Shown: positions 27,737-36,772 of the stretch, piece by piece
How the letters are laid out: each line of letters begins with the position of its first letter
Position numbering within the stretch: the stretch's first letter is position 1
Assembly (NCBI RefSeq): GCF_014489615.1
Contig: NZ_CP060825.1
Span: 5,094,501 to 5,158,500, forward strand
Source: Streptomyces genisteinicus
Lineage (GTDB): Bacteria > Actinomycetota > Actinomycetes > Streptomycetales > Streptomycetaceae
Direction: 5' to 3'
DNA: 64,000 bases
Notes under the pieces: model-generated
What the model saw: the letters and a program-made list of their open reading frames with translations, nothing else
Database searches by the model: none
Told to the model about the DNA's origin: nothing
Program-made: the position numbers and the translations under genes

Positions 27737-27787
27737 GTAGGCAGCCTACACATTCATTGTCTTGGCGTGCTATCTATTGGCAGCCAA
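27737..27787. promoter_or_regulatory. Paired PadR-type operators in a divergent promoter
   Basis: GTAGGCAGCCTAC (27737-27749) and TTGGCAGCCAA (27777-27787) are both odd palindromes with the shared core GGCAGCC, 40 bp apart, in a locally AT-rich stretch. They flank the promoters of padR and the divergent membrane gene. The regulator encoded alongside is the natural candidate binder. Confidence 0.5.
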
Positions 27788-27819
27788 CATATCTGCCCGG
27801 TCCGTCCCGGAGGTCCTCG

Positions 27820-28353
27820 GTGACCAAGTTCCTGCTGTCCGTACACGTCCTGGCCGCGATCCTCGCGATAGGCCCGGTCGCCGTCGCCGCCTCGCTGTTC
27901 CCGCGCGCGGTGAAGGAGACCGCCGGCGATCCGGCCCGGTCCGGTGCGGACGGCGGGCAGCCGCCGCTCGGCGGCTGGGTCACGGCGGCCTTCCTGCACC
28001 GGATCTGCCGCGTCTACGCGGTGGTCGGCGTGAGCGTCCCGGTCTTCGGCATCGCCACCGGCGCGCAGCTCGGCGTGCTCACCGACGCCTGGCTGCTCGT
28101 CTCGCTCCTGCTGACCACGGCGGCCGCCGTCGTCCTGGGCGCGCTGATCCTGCCCGGCCAGGAACGCCTCCTGGCCACGGCGGACACCGCCGGCACCCCT
28201 GCTGCGGGCACCCCCGGTGCCGGCGCCCCCCGCACCCCCGGCCCCCGTGCGGCCGCGGCCCGGCTCGCCATGCTCACCGGGATCTTCAACCTGCTCTGGG
28301 CGGTCGTCGTCGTGCTGATGATCGTCCGCCCGGGATCGACCACCAGCGCCTGA
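27820..28353 (+). CDS. Small integral membrane protein, DUF2269-like
   Basis: 177 residues. The GTG at 27820 has GGAGG six bases upstream. Four hydrophobic helices (about residues 2-22, 55-75, 85-105, 148-170), with the pattern FLLSVHVLAAILAIGPVAVAA at the start typical of DUF2269-type proteins; the last loop is Pro/Gly/Thr-rich. Function unknown. It is divergent from padR and shares its control region, so it is probably part of the PadR regulon. Confidence 0.75.
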   Translation: MTKFLLSVHVLAAILAIGPVAVAASLFPRAVKETAGDPARSGADGGQPPLGGWVTAAFLHRICRVYAVVGVSVPVFGIATGAQLGVLTDAWLLVSLLLTTAAAVVLGALILPGQERLLATADTAGTPAAGTPGAGAPRTPGPRAAAARLAMLTGIFNLLWAVVVVLMIVRPGSTTSA

Positions 28354-28364
28354 CGCGGCCCCGC

Positions 28365-28404
28365 GCGCCCCGGACGTGCCCGCACGGCGGGACGTCCGGG
28401 GCGC
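28365..28404. terminator. Bidirectional terminator between convergent genes
   Basis: Perfect 13-bp arms (GCGCCCCGGACGT) around 14 bases, centred between the membrane protein stop and the glgX stop. Confidence 0.7.
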
Positions 28405-28410
28405 ACGCCC

Positions 28411-30687
28411 TCAGGCCCGCACCCGCAGCAGCAGCACCGACCGCGCCGGGACCGCCACGACCGCCCCGCCCTCGTGCACGGTGCCCGGCGCCTCCTCCTG
28501 CTCCTCCCGGGCGGTGTCCACCACCAGCTCGTACGACCCGGCCCACGGCGGACCCGGCAGACGGAAGTCCACCGGTTCGTGGCCGGCGTGCAGCACCGTC
28601 AGAAAGCTGTCGTCGGTGACCTGTTCGCCCCGTGCGTCCCGGCCCGGGATGTCGCGGCCGGACAGGAAGAGCGCCAGCGTCGCCGACCGCGCGTACCAGT
28701 CGGCCTCCGTCATCTCCGCCCCCTGCGGGGTGAACCAGGCCAGGTCCCGCAGACCGTCCGGCGCCTGCGGGCGGCCCGCGAAGAAGGCCCGCCGCCGCAG
28801 CACCGGATGGGCGTGCCGCAGCGCGAGGAGCCGGCGGGTCAGGGCCAGCAGCCCCCCGCCCGGCTCCCCGTCCGGCAGCGACCAGTCCAGCCAGCTCGTC
28901 TCGTTGTCCTGGCAGTACGCGTTGTTGCTGCCGCCCTGGGTGCGCCCCATCTCGTCGCCCGCCACCAGCATGGGCACCCCGGTGGACAGCAGCAGGGTGG
29001 TGAGCAGATTGCGCATCTGGCGCCGCCGCAGCGCGTTGACCTCCGGGTCGTCGGTCTCGCCCTCCGCGCCGCAGTTCCAGGAGCGGTTGTCATCGGTGCC
29101 GTCGCGGTTGCCCTCGCCGTTCGCCTCGTTGTGCTTGTGGTCGTAGCTCACGAGGTCGCGCAGGGTGAAGCCGTCGTGGGCGGTGACGAAGTTGATCGAC
29201 GCGTGCGGCCTCCTGCCGCCCCAGGCGTACAGGTCGCTCGACCCCGACAGCCGGTACCCGAGGTCGCGCACATCGGGGAGCGCGCCCCGCCAGAAGTCGC
29301 GCACGGCGTCGCGGTAGCGGTCGTTCCACTCGGTCCACAGGGGAGGGAACGCCCCCACCTGGTAGCCGCCGCTGCCGACGTCCCACGGCTCGGCGATCAG
29401 CTTCACCCGCCGCAGCACCGGGTCCTGGGCGATCACCGCGAGGAACGGCGAGAGCATGTCCACGTCGTGCATCGAGCGGGCGAGCGCGGCCGCCAGGTCG
29501 AAGCGGAAGCCGTCGACGCCCATCTCCGTCACCCAGTACCGCAGCGAGTCGGTGATCAGCCGCAGCACATGGGGCTGCACCACGTGCAGGGTGTTGCCGC
29601 AGCCGGTGTAGTCGGCGTACCGGCGGGCGTCCTGCTGGAGCCGGTAGTACCCGCGGTTGTCGACGCCCTTCAGCGACAGCGTGGGGCCCAGCTCGCCCGC
29701 CTCGGCGGTGTGGTTGTAGACGACGTCGAGGATCACCTCGATGCCGGCGTCGTGCAGCGCCCGCACCATCCGCTTGAACTCGCCGACCTGCGATCCCGCC
29801 GTGCCGGACGCGGCGTAGCCGGCGTGCGGGGCGAAGTAGCCGATGGAGTTGTAGCCCCAGTAGTTGACCAGGCCCCTGCGCAGCAGGTGGTCCTCGTGGG
29901 CGAACTGGTGCACCGGCAGCAGTTCGACGGCCGTCACCCCGAGCCGGGTCAGGTGCTCGATCGCCGCCGGGTGGGCCAGACCGGCGTAGGTGCCGCGCAG
30001 CTCCTCGGGGATGCCGGGGTGGAGCCGGGTGAAGCCGCGCACGTGCACCTCGTAGATGACGGAGTCCGCCCACGGGGTCTTGGGCCTGCGGTCGTCCATC
30101 CACTCGTCCGGGCCGCCCGTCTCGTCGTGCACCACGACGGCCTTCGGCACGTACGGCGCCGAGTCGCGGTCGTCGCGGACGGTGTCGGCGACGTGCTGCT
30201 CGGGCCAGTCCCGGACGTGCCCGTACACCTGCGGCGGCAGCGTGAAGTCGCCGTCGACCGCCCGCGCGTAAGGGTCCAGCAGCAGCTTGGCCGGATTCCA
30301 GCGGGCACCCGTCCACGGGTCCCACCGGCCCCGCACCCGGAACCCGTACCGCTGGCCGGGTCCGACACCGGGCACGAAGCCGTGCCAGATCCCGTGCGTC
30401 AGCTCGGTCAGCGGCAGCCGGGACTCGGCGGCCGAGGGGCCGGGGCCGTCGAAGAGGCACAGTTCCACGCCCTCCGCCCCGCCCGCCCACAGCGCGAAGT
30501 TGGTCCCGGCGACCCCGTCGGGACCCACCCGGCACCGGGCGCCCAGGGGTGTCGGCGCGCCCGGCCACACCGGCCTGGCCGGGGCGCCGGCCGGGTGCCC
30601 CTGCGGGCCCGCCGCCCCCGCGAGGGCGGCGGGCGCGCCGAGGCGCACCCCCTCGTCCACCGTCTCCTGCTCGGCTGCGCTCGACAC
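28411..30687 (-). CDS. glgX: Glycogen debranching enzyme (GlgX, GH13)
   Basis: 758 residues. The GTG at 30687 has GGGAGG about eight bases upstream. N-terminal CBM48-type domain (about residues 45-150), then a GH13 barrel: DVVYNHTAE (region I), DGFRFDLA with the nucleophile Asp (region II), LIAEPWDVG with the acid/base Glu (region III) and FVTAHDGFTLRDL (region IV). The motif NEANGEGNRDG and the length match isoamylase-type GlgX, which removes alpha-1,6 branches from phosphorylase-limit glycogen in the cytoplasm. It lies alone between convergent and divergent neighbours. Confidence 0.96.
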   Translation of the reverse strand: MSSAAEQETVDEGVRLGAPAALAGAAGPQGHPAGAPARPVWPGAPTPLGARCRVGPDGVAGTNFALWAGGAEGVELCLFDGPGPSAAESRLPLTELTHGIWHGFVPGVGPGQRYGFRVRGRWDPWTGARWNPAKLLLDPYARAVDGDFTLPPQVYGHVRDWPEQHVADTVRDDRDSAPYVPKAVVVHDETGGPDEWMDDRRPKTPWADSVIYEVHVRGFTRLHPGIPEELRGTYAGLAHPAAIEHLTRLGVTAVELLPVHQFAHEDHLLRRGLVNYWGYNSIGYFAPHAGYAASGTAGSQVGEFKRMVRALHDAGIEVILDVVYNHTAEAGELGPTLSLKGVDNRGYYRLQQDARRYADYTGCGNTLHVVQPHVLRLITDSLRYWVTEMGVDGFRFDLAAALARSMHDVDMLSPFLAVIAQDPVLRRVKLIAEPWDVGSGGYQVGAFPPLWTEWNDRYRDAVRDFWRGALPDVRDLGYRLSGSSDLYAWGGRRPHASINFVTAHDGFTLRDLVSYDHKHNEANGEGNRDGTDDNRSWNCGAEGETDDPEVNALRRRQMRNLLTTLLLSTGVPMLVAGDEMGRTQGGSNNAYCQDNETSWLDWSLPDGEPGGGLLALTRRLLALRHAHPVLRRRAFFAGRPQAPDGLRDLAWFTPQGAEMTEADWYARSATLALFLSGRDIPGRDARGEQVTDDSFLTVLHAGHEPVDFRLPGPPWAGSYELVVDTAREEQEEAPGTVHEGGAVVAVPARSVLLLRVRA

Positions 30688-30862
30688 CTGTCGGCCTCCC
30701 GCGGCTCGTCGCCCCCGGCCCGATGGCGGGGCACGAAGGGGGGCGGACGGCGTCCCGGCCGTTCGCCCCTCGTCTCTCCTCCCGTCATTTCTTCCCGCGC
30801 GGCCGGTGTCCCAACATCGCGCCCCCACGTTGCCCGGGGAGGGGGGCCGTCGTTGGGCCGGT

Positions 30863-32092
30863 GTGAGACAACAGCTTCTGAAGCGGGCAGGGCGGCGCGC
30901 GGGACTCGTACTGGCAGGGGCCGGGCTGATCGCGGGGCTCGCCGCGTGCACCGGCGCGGGGGACGGCGGCGAGGGCAAGCCGCGCTCGCCGGACGAGACC
31001 ATCCAGGTGACGCCGCGGGACGGCGCGAAGGACGTGGGCCCGGACGGGCCGCTCCACGTCCGGCTGACCGGCGGACGGCTGGAGCGGGTGGAGGTGACCC
31101 GGGTCGAGGCGGCGGGCAGCGCCGAGGTCCCGGGCCGCATCTCCGGCGACGGGCTGCGCTGGGCGCCCGAGGAGGGCGCGCGGCTGGGGCTCGCGGCCAA
31201 GTACAGCGTCGACGTGGTCGCCCTCGACGGGCAGGGGCGGCGCACCGCCCGGCACACGACGTTCACCACGGCCGTCCCCGAGCGCCGCTTCATCGGCTAC
31301 TTCAAGCCGGAGAACCGGTCGACCGTCGGCACCGGCATGATCGTCTCGTTCTCCTTCAACCGCGCGATCGAGAACCGGGCGGCCGTCGAACGGGCCATCC
31401 GGGTGACGTCCGATCCGCCGGTCGAGGTCGCCGGCCACTGGTTCGGCGCCGAGCGGCTCGACTTCCGGCCGCGCGCCTACTGGAAGCCGGGCACCAGGGT
31501 GACCGTCGACATGCGGCTGCGCGACGTGGCGGCGGCGCGCGGGGTGTACGGCATCCAGCAGAAGAAGGTCACGTTCACGGTCGGGCGCTCGCAGGTGTCC
31601 ACGGTCGACGCCGCGGCCCACACGATGCGGGTGGTGCGCGACGGTGCGCTGCTCGCGACGGTCCCGATCACCGCGGGGGCCCCGAAGACCACCACGTACA
31701 ACGGGAAGATGGTCGTCACCGAGATGTACGACGTGACCCGGATGAACGGGGCGACGGTCGGTTTCACCACGAAGGACGGACGGGGCGAGTACGACATCAA
31801 GGACGTGCCGCACGCGATCCGGCTGACCACCTCGGGCACCTTCCTGCACGGCAACTACTGGGCGGATCCGGAGATCTTCGGCAGCGAGAACGTCTCCCAC
31901 GGCTGCGTCGGGCTGCGGGACGACAAGGGCGGCAGCAGCGAGTCCCCGGCGGGCTGGTTCTTCGACCGGACCCTGATCGGCGACGTCGTGGAGGTCGTGG
32001 GCTCCAAGGACCGGACCGTCGCACCGGACAACGGCCTGGGCGGCTGGAACCTCGACTGGGAGAGCTGGCGGAAGGGTTCGGCCCTGCGCTGA
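30863..32092 (+). CDS. L,D-transpeptidase lipoprotein (first of a tandem pair)
   Basis: 409 residues from the GTG at 30863. Lipoprotein signal with lipobox LAAC at Cys29. An Ig-like domain pair (about residues 45-250) precedes the YkuD catalytic domain, with HGNYW, then SHGCVGL and catalytic Cys348. These enzymes form 3-3 cross-links in peptidoglycan outside the membrane, and Streptomyces walls are rich in them. The layout matches mycobacterial LdtMt2. A paralogue of nearly the same length follows, so the pair arose by tandem duplication. It is divergent from glgX. Confidence 0.94.
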   Translation: MRQQLLKRAGRRAGLVLAGAGLIAGLAACTGAGDGGEGKPRSPDETIQVTPRDGAKDVGPDGPLHVRLTGGRLERVEVTRVEAAGSAEVPGRISGDGLRWAPEEGARLGLAAKYSVDVVALDGQGRRTARHTTFTTAVPERRFIGYFKPENRSTVGTGMIVSFSFNRAIENRAAVERAIRVTSDPPVEVAGHWFGAERLDFRPRAYWKPGTRVTVDMRLRDVAAARGVYGIQQKKVTFTVGRSQVSTVDAAAHTMRVVRDGALLATVPITAGAPKTTTYNGKMVVTEMYDVTRMNGATVGFTTKDGRGEYDIKDVPHAIRLTTSGTFLHGNYWADPEIFGSENVSHGCVGLRDDKGGSSESPAGWFFDRTLIGDVVEVVGSKDRTVAPDNGLGGWNLDWESWRKGSALR

Positions 32093-32398
32093 CCCCCGGC
32101 CGGTCGCCCCGGCCGCCGGCACCTGACCCCTTCCCCCGCCCCCGGCCGCCGGCACCTGCCCTCCGGCCCCTCGCCCCCGGCACCGGCGCACGGTTCCCCG
32201 CCCCGCCTCACCCCGCGCCCGCACCACCCTCATCAGCGGTTTCACCGCCCGTCCCCGCGGAGAAGTTGGGACGGAACGGTGACATCCGAGGAGACGTCCG
32301 ATGACGTGCGGTGTGATTTTCTGAACCCTGTGCGTGCGTGAGGTGCGCGGGGGTGCGGGCCGTGGCGTTGCCAGGCCGTGCGAGGGGAGAAGACAACG
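32093..32398. other. Intergenic region between the two L,D-transpeptidase genes
   Basis: 306 bp. It carries a direct repeat of CCCCGGCCGCCGGCACCTG at 32107-32125 and 32140-32158. It then has a less GC-rich part (32270-32340) that probably holds the promoter of the second gene. No gene was seen. Confidence 0.5.
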
Positions 32399-33640
32399 GT
32401 GAACGGGCAGCCGATTTCGGGGGTATCGGTCCGGGCCGGACGCGGGCGCGGGGGCGCCAGGCTGTCCGCCCTGGCGCTGGGGGCGCTGCTGGTGCTGACG
32501 GCCTGCGGTGGCGGCGACGACGGCAAGGACGGCGCGCGGTCGGACGGCAAGGGCGGCGGCTCGGTGGAGAACGCCGCGTCCCAGGCCGTGGTGAACATCG
32601 CGCCGAAGGACGGGGCGGACGCGGTCGCCACCACGGGCGCGCTGAAGGTGACCGCGGAGAAGGGCAAGCTGACCACGGTCACGGTGCAGGACGACAAGGG
32701 CACCGCGGTCGAGGGGAAGATATCCGCCGACGGAGCGAGCTGGGAGCCGCTGCACCACCTGGCCGGCTCCACCAAGTACAAGGTGCACGCGGTCGCGAAG
32801 GACGCCGACGGCCGCGAGTCCGCGAAGGACACCACGTTCACCACGCTGGTCCCGCAGAACACCTTCATCGGCCACTACACGCCGGAGAACGGCTCGACCG
32901 TCGGCGTCGGCATGCCGGTCTCCATCAACTTCACCCGCGGGATCACCAACCCCGAGGGCGTGGAGAAGGCCATCAAGGTCACGGCCGAGCCGAGCGTGCC
33001 GATCGAGGGCCACTGGTTCGGCAACGACCGCCTCGACTTCCGTCCGGAGAAGTACTGGGCGGCCGGCACCAAGGTGACCGTCAAGCTCAACCTCGACGGC
33101 GTCGAGGGCCGGGAGGGCGTCTACGGCAAGCAGGCCAAGTCCTTCACGTTCACCATCGGCCGCTCCCAGGTCTCCACCGTGGACGCCGCGGCCCACACCA
33201 TGAGCGTGGTGCGGGACGGCAAGGAGATCAAGAACGTCCCGATCACCGCGGGCGCCCCGTCGACCACCACGTACAACGGTCAGATGGTCATCAGCGAGAA
33301 GTACAAGGTGACCCGGATGAACGGCGCCACCGTCGGCTTCGGCGGCGAGTACGACATCAAGGACGTGCCCCACGCGATGCGGCTGTCCACCTCGGGCACC
33401 TTCGTCCACGGCAACTACTGGGCCTCCGCCGGGACCTTCGGGTCGGCGAACGTGAGCCACGGCTGCATCGGCCTGCGGGACGTACGCGGCGGCTACGACA
33501 AGGGCATGCCCTCGGCGTGGTTCTACGACAACTCCATCATCGGCGACGTCGTGGTCGTGAAGAACTCCAAGGACAAGCAGATCGCCCCCGACAACGGGCT
33601 GAACGGCTGGAACATGTCGTGGGCGGAGTGGACGAAGTAG
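32399..33640 (+). CDS. L,D-transpeptidase lipoprotein (second of a tandem pair)
   Basis: 413 residues. The GTG at 32399 is preferred because GGGGAGA lies nine bases upstream; a GTG at 32378 is in frame. Lipobox LTAC at Cys36 is followed by a Gly/Asp/Lys-rich linker, two Ig-like domains and a YkuD domain with HGNYW and SHGCIGL. It is closely similar to the preceding gene along its whole length (for example QVSTVDAAAHTM and TSGTFxHGNYW are shared). It cross-links peptidoglycan by the 3-3 route. It appears to have its own promoter. Confidence 0.94.
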   Translation: MNGQPISGVSVRAGRGRGGARLSALALGALLVLTACGGGDDGKDGARSDGKGGGSVENAASQAVVNIAPKDGADAVATTGALKVTAEKGKLTTVTVQDDKGTAVEGKISADGASWEPLHHLAGSTKYKVHAVAKDADGRESAKDTTFTTLVPQNTFIGHYTPENGSTVGVGMPVSINFTRGITNPEGVEKAIKVTAEPSVPIEGHWFGNDRLDFRPEKYWAAGTKVTVKLNLDGVEGREGVYGKQAKSFTFTIGRSQVSTVDAAAHTMSVVRDGKEIKNVPITAGAPSTTTYNGQMVISEKYKVTRMNGATVGFGGEYDIKDVPHAMRLSTSGTFVHGNYWASAGTFGSANVSHGCIGLRDVRGGYDKGMPSAWFYDNSIIGDVVVVKNSKDKQIAPDNGLNGWNMSWAEWTK

Positions 33641-33659
33641 TCCGGCGCTCCCGTGCGAC

Positions 33660-33694
33660 GGGGCCCGGTGCTGTGAGCAACGGCACCGGGCCCC
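33660..33694 (+). terminator. Terminator after the second L,D-transpeptidase
   Basis: Perfect 12-bp stem GGGGCCCGGTGC with an 11-base loop, 20 bp past the stop codon. Confidence 0.7.
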
Positions 33695-33724
33695 GCGCCG
33701 TTAACGGCGGCTAACCTCGCTCCC

Positions 33725-34492
33725 ATGACTGTTTCCCTCGAAGTCTCCGAAGGCGTCGGCACGATCCGCCTGGACCGGCCCCCGATGAACGCCCTGGACA
33801 TCGCCGTCCAGGACCGGCTCCGCGACCTCGCCGGGGAGGCGACCCGCCGCGACGACGTGCGGGCCGTGGTCCTCTGGGGCGGCGACCGGGTGTTCGCGGC
33901 GGGCGCGGACATCAAGGAGATGCAGAACATGGACCACACCGCGATGGTCCTGCGCTCCCGGGGCCTCCAGGAGGCGTTCACCGCCGTCGCCCGCATCCCG
34001 AAGCCCGTGGTGGCCGCCGTCACCGGATACGCGCTCGGCGGCGGCTGCGAGCTCGCCCTGTGCGCCGACTACCGGATCGCCGCCGCCAACGCCAAGCTCG
34101 GCCAGCCGGAGATCCTCCTCGGCCTGATCCCCGGCGCCGGCGGCACCCAGCGCCTGTCCCGGCTGATCGGCCCCTCGCGCGCCAAGGACCTCATCTTCAC
34201 GGGCCGGATGGTCAAGGCGGACGAGGCGCTGTCGCTGGGGCTCGTCGACCGTGTCGTGCCCGCCGAGGAGGTGTACGCGCAGGCGCTCGACTGGGCCGGG
34301 AAGCTGGCGAAGGGCCCGGCGCTGGCGCTGCGGGCGGCGAAGGAGTCGGTGGACGCGGGCCTGGAGACCGACATCGAGACGGGCCTCGCGATCGAGCGGA
34401 ACTGGTTCGCGGGCCTGTTCGCCACCGAGGACCGCGAGCGCGGCATGCGCAGCTTCGTCGAGGAGGGCCCGGGGAAGGCCAAGTTCCTCTAG
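33725..34492 (+). CDS. Enoyl-CoA hydratase/isomerase family protein
   Basis: 255 residues, ATG start. Crotonase fold: the oxyanion-hole segment FAAGADIKEM and the second one ALGGGCELALCADYRIA, with the catalytic Glu of GQPEILLGLIPGAGG and a second Glu position in the same loop region. It probably hydrates trans-2-enoyl-CoA in fatty-acid beta-oxidation. There is no clear ribosome site; a TAACCT box eight bases before the ATG suggests a leaderless transcript. It is a single gene after a terminator. Confidence 0.92.
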   Translation: MTVSLEVSEGVGTIRLDRPPMNALDIAVQDRLRDLAGEATRRDDVRAVVLWGGDRVFAAGADIKEMQNMDHTAMVLRSRGLQEAFTAVARIPKPVVAAVTGYALGGGCELALCADYRIAAANAKLGQPEILLGLIPGAGGTQRLSRLIGPSRAKDLIFTGRMVKADEALSLGLVDRVVPAEEVYAQALDWAGKLAKGPALALRAAKESVDAGLETDIETGLAIERNWFAGLFATEDRERGMRSFVEEGPGKAKFL

Positions 34493-34756
34493 AGCCACCG
34501 CCTTTGGCGCCTCCGGAGCCGTTCGTCAACGGTGCGACCCCGGCGGCGCCACCCGGCGGGGTGGGTGTTCCGCCGATGCCCCGCCGGGCCCCCGGAGATG
34601 TCCGCATCCCCTGTGTCGCCGCAGGTCGGACCGGGTTCCGGTGGAGAGGGACGGCCGTCGGCGCGAGCCGGACGACCCTCCCGGAATGAGGCATTCCAGG
34701 GGCTCGATTCCGCCGTAACGCCCACGGTGCCCCGCCGGTGCGGCCATCATGGACCC

Positions 34757-35260
34757 ATGGCGGGCCTGGAGGACACGGGACCACCGCGGCAGCGCACAGG
34801 TGCGACCGCCGCTCGGTGGGTCCCGGCCGTGGAGGACGAACAGGCGCTCAAGGCGCTGGAGTTGTACGGCAATCCGACGGAGGGCGAGGTACGGCTGCCG
34901 TCCCGGCCCGAGTCGGCGGGCATCGCGCGCCGGCTCACCCAGTGCGTGGTGCTGCGGCAGTGGGCGCTTCCCGCCCCGACGTGCGAGCACGCCATCCTGC
35001 TCGTCTCGGAACTGGTCGGCAACGCGGTCCGCCACACCGGGGCCCGGGTCTTCGGGCTGCGCATGGTGCGCCGCCGCGGCTGGATCCGGGTCGAGGTCCG
35101 CGACCCGTCCCGCGGCCTGCCCTGTCTGATGCCGGTGCAGGAGATGGACACCAGCGGACGAGGGCTCTTTCTCGTCGACACCCTCTCCGACCGGTGGGGC
35201 GTCGATCTGCTCCCGCGCGGCAAGACCACCTGGTTCGAGATGCGCACCGCCGACCGCTGA
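34757..35260 (+). CDS. Anti-sigma-type histidine-kinase-like ATPase
   Basis: 167 residues from the ATG at 34757. It consists of one HATPase_c/RsbW-like domain: LLVSELVGNAVRHTGARV (N box) and DTSGRGLFLVDTLSDRWGV (G boxes). There is no phospho-acceptor domain. Streptomyces have dozens of these; known ones act as anti-sigma factors or as partners of anti-anti-sigma proteins. The partner is not visible here. Confidence 0.88.
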   Translation: MAGLEDTGPPRQRTGATAARWVPAVEDEQALKALELYGNPTEGEVRLPSRPESAGIARRLTQCVVLRQWALPAPTCEHAILLVSELVGNAVRHTGARVFGLRMVRRRGWIRVEVRDPSRGLPCLMPVQEMDTSGRGLFLVDTLSDRWGVDLLPRGKTTWFEMRTADR

Positions 35261-35714
35261 GGCGCCTCGCCCGGGGCCGGCCCCGCCCGCCTCCGTGATG
35301 CCCGCACGCACAGAAGCCCCCGTGCGCCGGGGTGGGGGCGCGAGGAGGGCTTCTGTGGGGAGAGCCGTGGGGGGTGTGTCCACGGCCGCTGCGAACGACC
35401 TGGCCCGGGTCAATGGCGGTCGTGCTCCCGACTATGGCATACGGACTCCGTACCGCCAAAAGTCCTTAGCGGGGCAAAAGGCGCATAAGCCTCTTGTTCG
35501 AGGTGAATCTTAGGTGCGATGGGCCACTGGCCTGGCAATCCATGCATAGATATAGCGCGAGCCGGGTGAATCTTTAATGAACCTTCATGTATTTCTCACC
35601 GGTCGCACCTCTCGCCCGCCCGGGGCCGCACCGGGCGTCAACCTCGCGGGCGAATCGCCCGCACCCGGGTGACGGTGCGGCACCGCCTGCCGCGGTCGCG
35701 CCAGGGTGACGTTC
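35261..35714. other. Long AT-rich control region upstream of the ADP-ribosyltransferase gene
   Basis: 454 bp without a convincing gene. After the terminator at 35309-35357, the stretch 35440-35610 is strikingly AT-rich for this genome. It contains the direct repeat GGTGAATCTT at 35502-35511 and 35565-35574, 63 bp apart, and the palindrome ATGAACCTTCAT near 35578-35589. These are candidate activator sites for the toxin-like gene; the GGTGAAT core is one base from the PhoP half-site GGTGAAC. Confidence 0.5.
35309..35357. terminator. Inverted repeat, likely terminator of the ATPase gene
   Basis: Perfect 11-bp arms CACAGAAGCCC and GGGCTTCTGTG around 27 bases; the inner part can also pair. Confidence 0.6.
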
Positions 35715-36356
35715 ATGATCACTTACCGTCTGCGGCGCCGGGCCGCCGTCCTCGTGCTGTCCCTCTCCGCGCTCCTCGCGCCCGCCGCCGCCTCAGCCTC
35801 GGCCGGTGCCGCCCCGGCCGGGGCCCCCGCCGCCCCTGCCGCCGAGGCTGTACCCGCCGCGGCCGCCGCGGCCGCGTGCCCGGTCGTCGCGGACCGGCTC
35901 CACGCCGCCGCCGACCGGCGCGTGGACGTCGGGCGGATCACGCCCGAACCCGCCTACCGGACCACCTGCGGGCAGCTCTACCGAGCGGACGGCCGGGGCC
36001 CGGAGATCGTCTTCGAGCAGGGCTTCCACCCCAAGGCGCCGCTCGACGGCCAGTACGACATCGAGAAGTACGTCCTGGTCAACCAGCCGTCCCCGTTCGT
36101 CTCCACCACCTACGACCACGACCTGTACAAGCAGTGGAAGAGCGCCTGGAACTACTACATCGACGCCCCCGGCGGGGTGGACGTGAACAGGACCATCGGC
36201 GACACCCACAAGTGGGCCGACCAGGTCGAGGTGGCCTTCCCCGGGGGCATCGCACGCGAGTTCGTCGTCGGTGTCTGCCCGGTCGACCGGCAGACCAAGC
36301 GGGAGATCATGGCCGAGTGCGTGGACAACCCCCACTACGAGCCCTGGCGCGGCTGA
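35715..36356 (+). CDS. Secreted pierisin/Scabin-like mono-ADP-ribosyltransferase
   Basis: 213 residues from the ATG at 35715, AGGG eight bases upstream. Signal peptide about 1-30, then an Ala/Pro-rich stretch, and a mature domain from about residue 55. It shows the R-ST-QxE pattern of this toxin class: Arg90 in LYRADGRGPEIVFEQGF, the S130-T131-T132 strand in PFVSTTYD, and Q170-V-E172 in the ARTT loop (KWADQVEVAFPGGI). YYIDAPGGVDVNRTIGDTHKWA is very close, as I remember it, to Scabin of S. scabies and ScARP of S. coelicolor, which ADP-ribosylate guanine in DNA or nucleotides. Two cysteines (C85, C183 region) could form a disulfide. No immunity gene is seen alongside. Confidence 0.88.
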   Translation: MITYRLRRRAAVLVLSLSALLAPAAASASAGAAPAGAPAAPAAEAVPAAAAAAACPVVADRLHAAADRRVDVGRITPEPAYRTTCGQLYRADGRGPEIVFEQGFHPKAPLDGQYDIEKYVLVNQPSPFVSTTYDHDLYKQWKSAWNYYIDAPGGVDVNRTIGDTHKWADQVEVAFPGGIAREFVVGVCPVDRQTKREIMAECVDNPHYEPWRG

Positions 36357-36464
36357 CCGGGCCCCGGTGCCGCTCGCTGCGCCGGTACCGGCCTGCCCTC
36401 GGTGACCGGCCGCCGGGCCGATAATCTGGGCCCGTCAGTTATGCACCAAGAAGGGGTGGACCCG

Positions 36465-36680
36465 GTGGCGGACATCGAGGCAGCACGCAAGGCGTTCGAC
36501 CGTTACGACGCGGACGGCGACGGCTTCATCACGGCGGCCGAGTACAAGACGGCGATGGCCCAGATGGGCGACTGGAACGTCACGGAGTCCGTGGCCGAAG
36601 CCGTGATCGCCGCGCAGGACACCGACAAGGACAAGCTCCTGTCGTTCGACGAGTTCTGGGCCCACCTGAACAAGGCCTGA
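36465..36680 (+). CDS. Small EF-hand calcium-binding protein (calerythrin/CabC-CabD type)
   Basis: 71 residues. The GTG at 36465 has AAGGGG eight bases upstream; an ATG at 36441 lacks a ribosome site. There are two EF-hands: loop 1 D15-A-D-G-D-G-F-I-x-x-x-E26 is canonical; loop 2 D52-T-D-K-D-K-L-L-x-x-x-E63 has Lys57 in place of the conserved Gly. Streptomyces homologues buffer or sense calcium and affect aerial growth and germination. It is a cytoplasmic monocistronic gene with a strong terminator. Confidence 0.92.
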   Translation: MADIEAARKAFDRYDADGDGFITAAEYKTAMAQMGDWNVTESVAEAVIAAQDTDKDKLLSFDEFWAHLNKA

Positions 36681-36686
36681 CCGCGC

Positions 36687-36734
36687 GGACGGCGGCGGCC
36701 CCCGGCGGATCTCCGCCGGGGGCCGCCGCCGTCC
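36687..36734 (+). terminator. Very stable terminator after the EF-hand gene
   Basis: Perfect 23-bp inverted repeat with only two bases in the loop, seven bases after the stop codon. Confidence 0.8.
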
Positions 36735-36772
36735 CGGGTGTGCTGTCCGTACCGCTCCTCACCCGGCGGTGG

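Noticed and set aside
28474..32304. Plus-strand frame across glgX and the first transpeptidase
   Set aside because: Shadow of two well-supported genes in other frames.
35295..35513. Possible 72-residue gene in the AT-rich region
   Set aside because: It begins inside a terminator-like inverted repeat and has no ribosome site; codon positions show no G/C bias.
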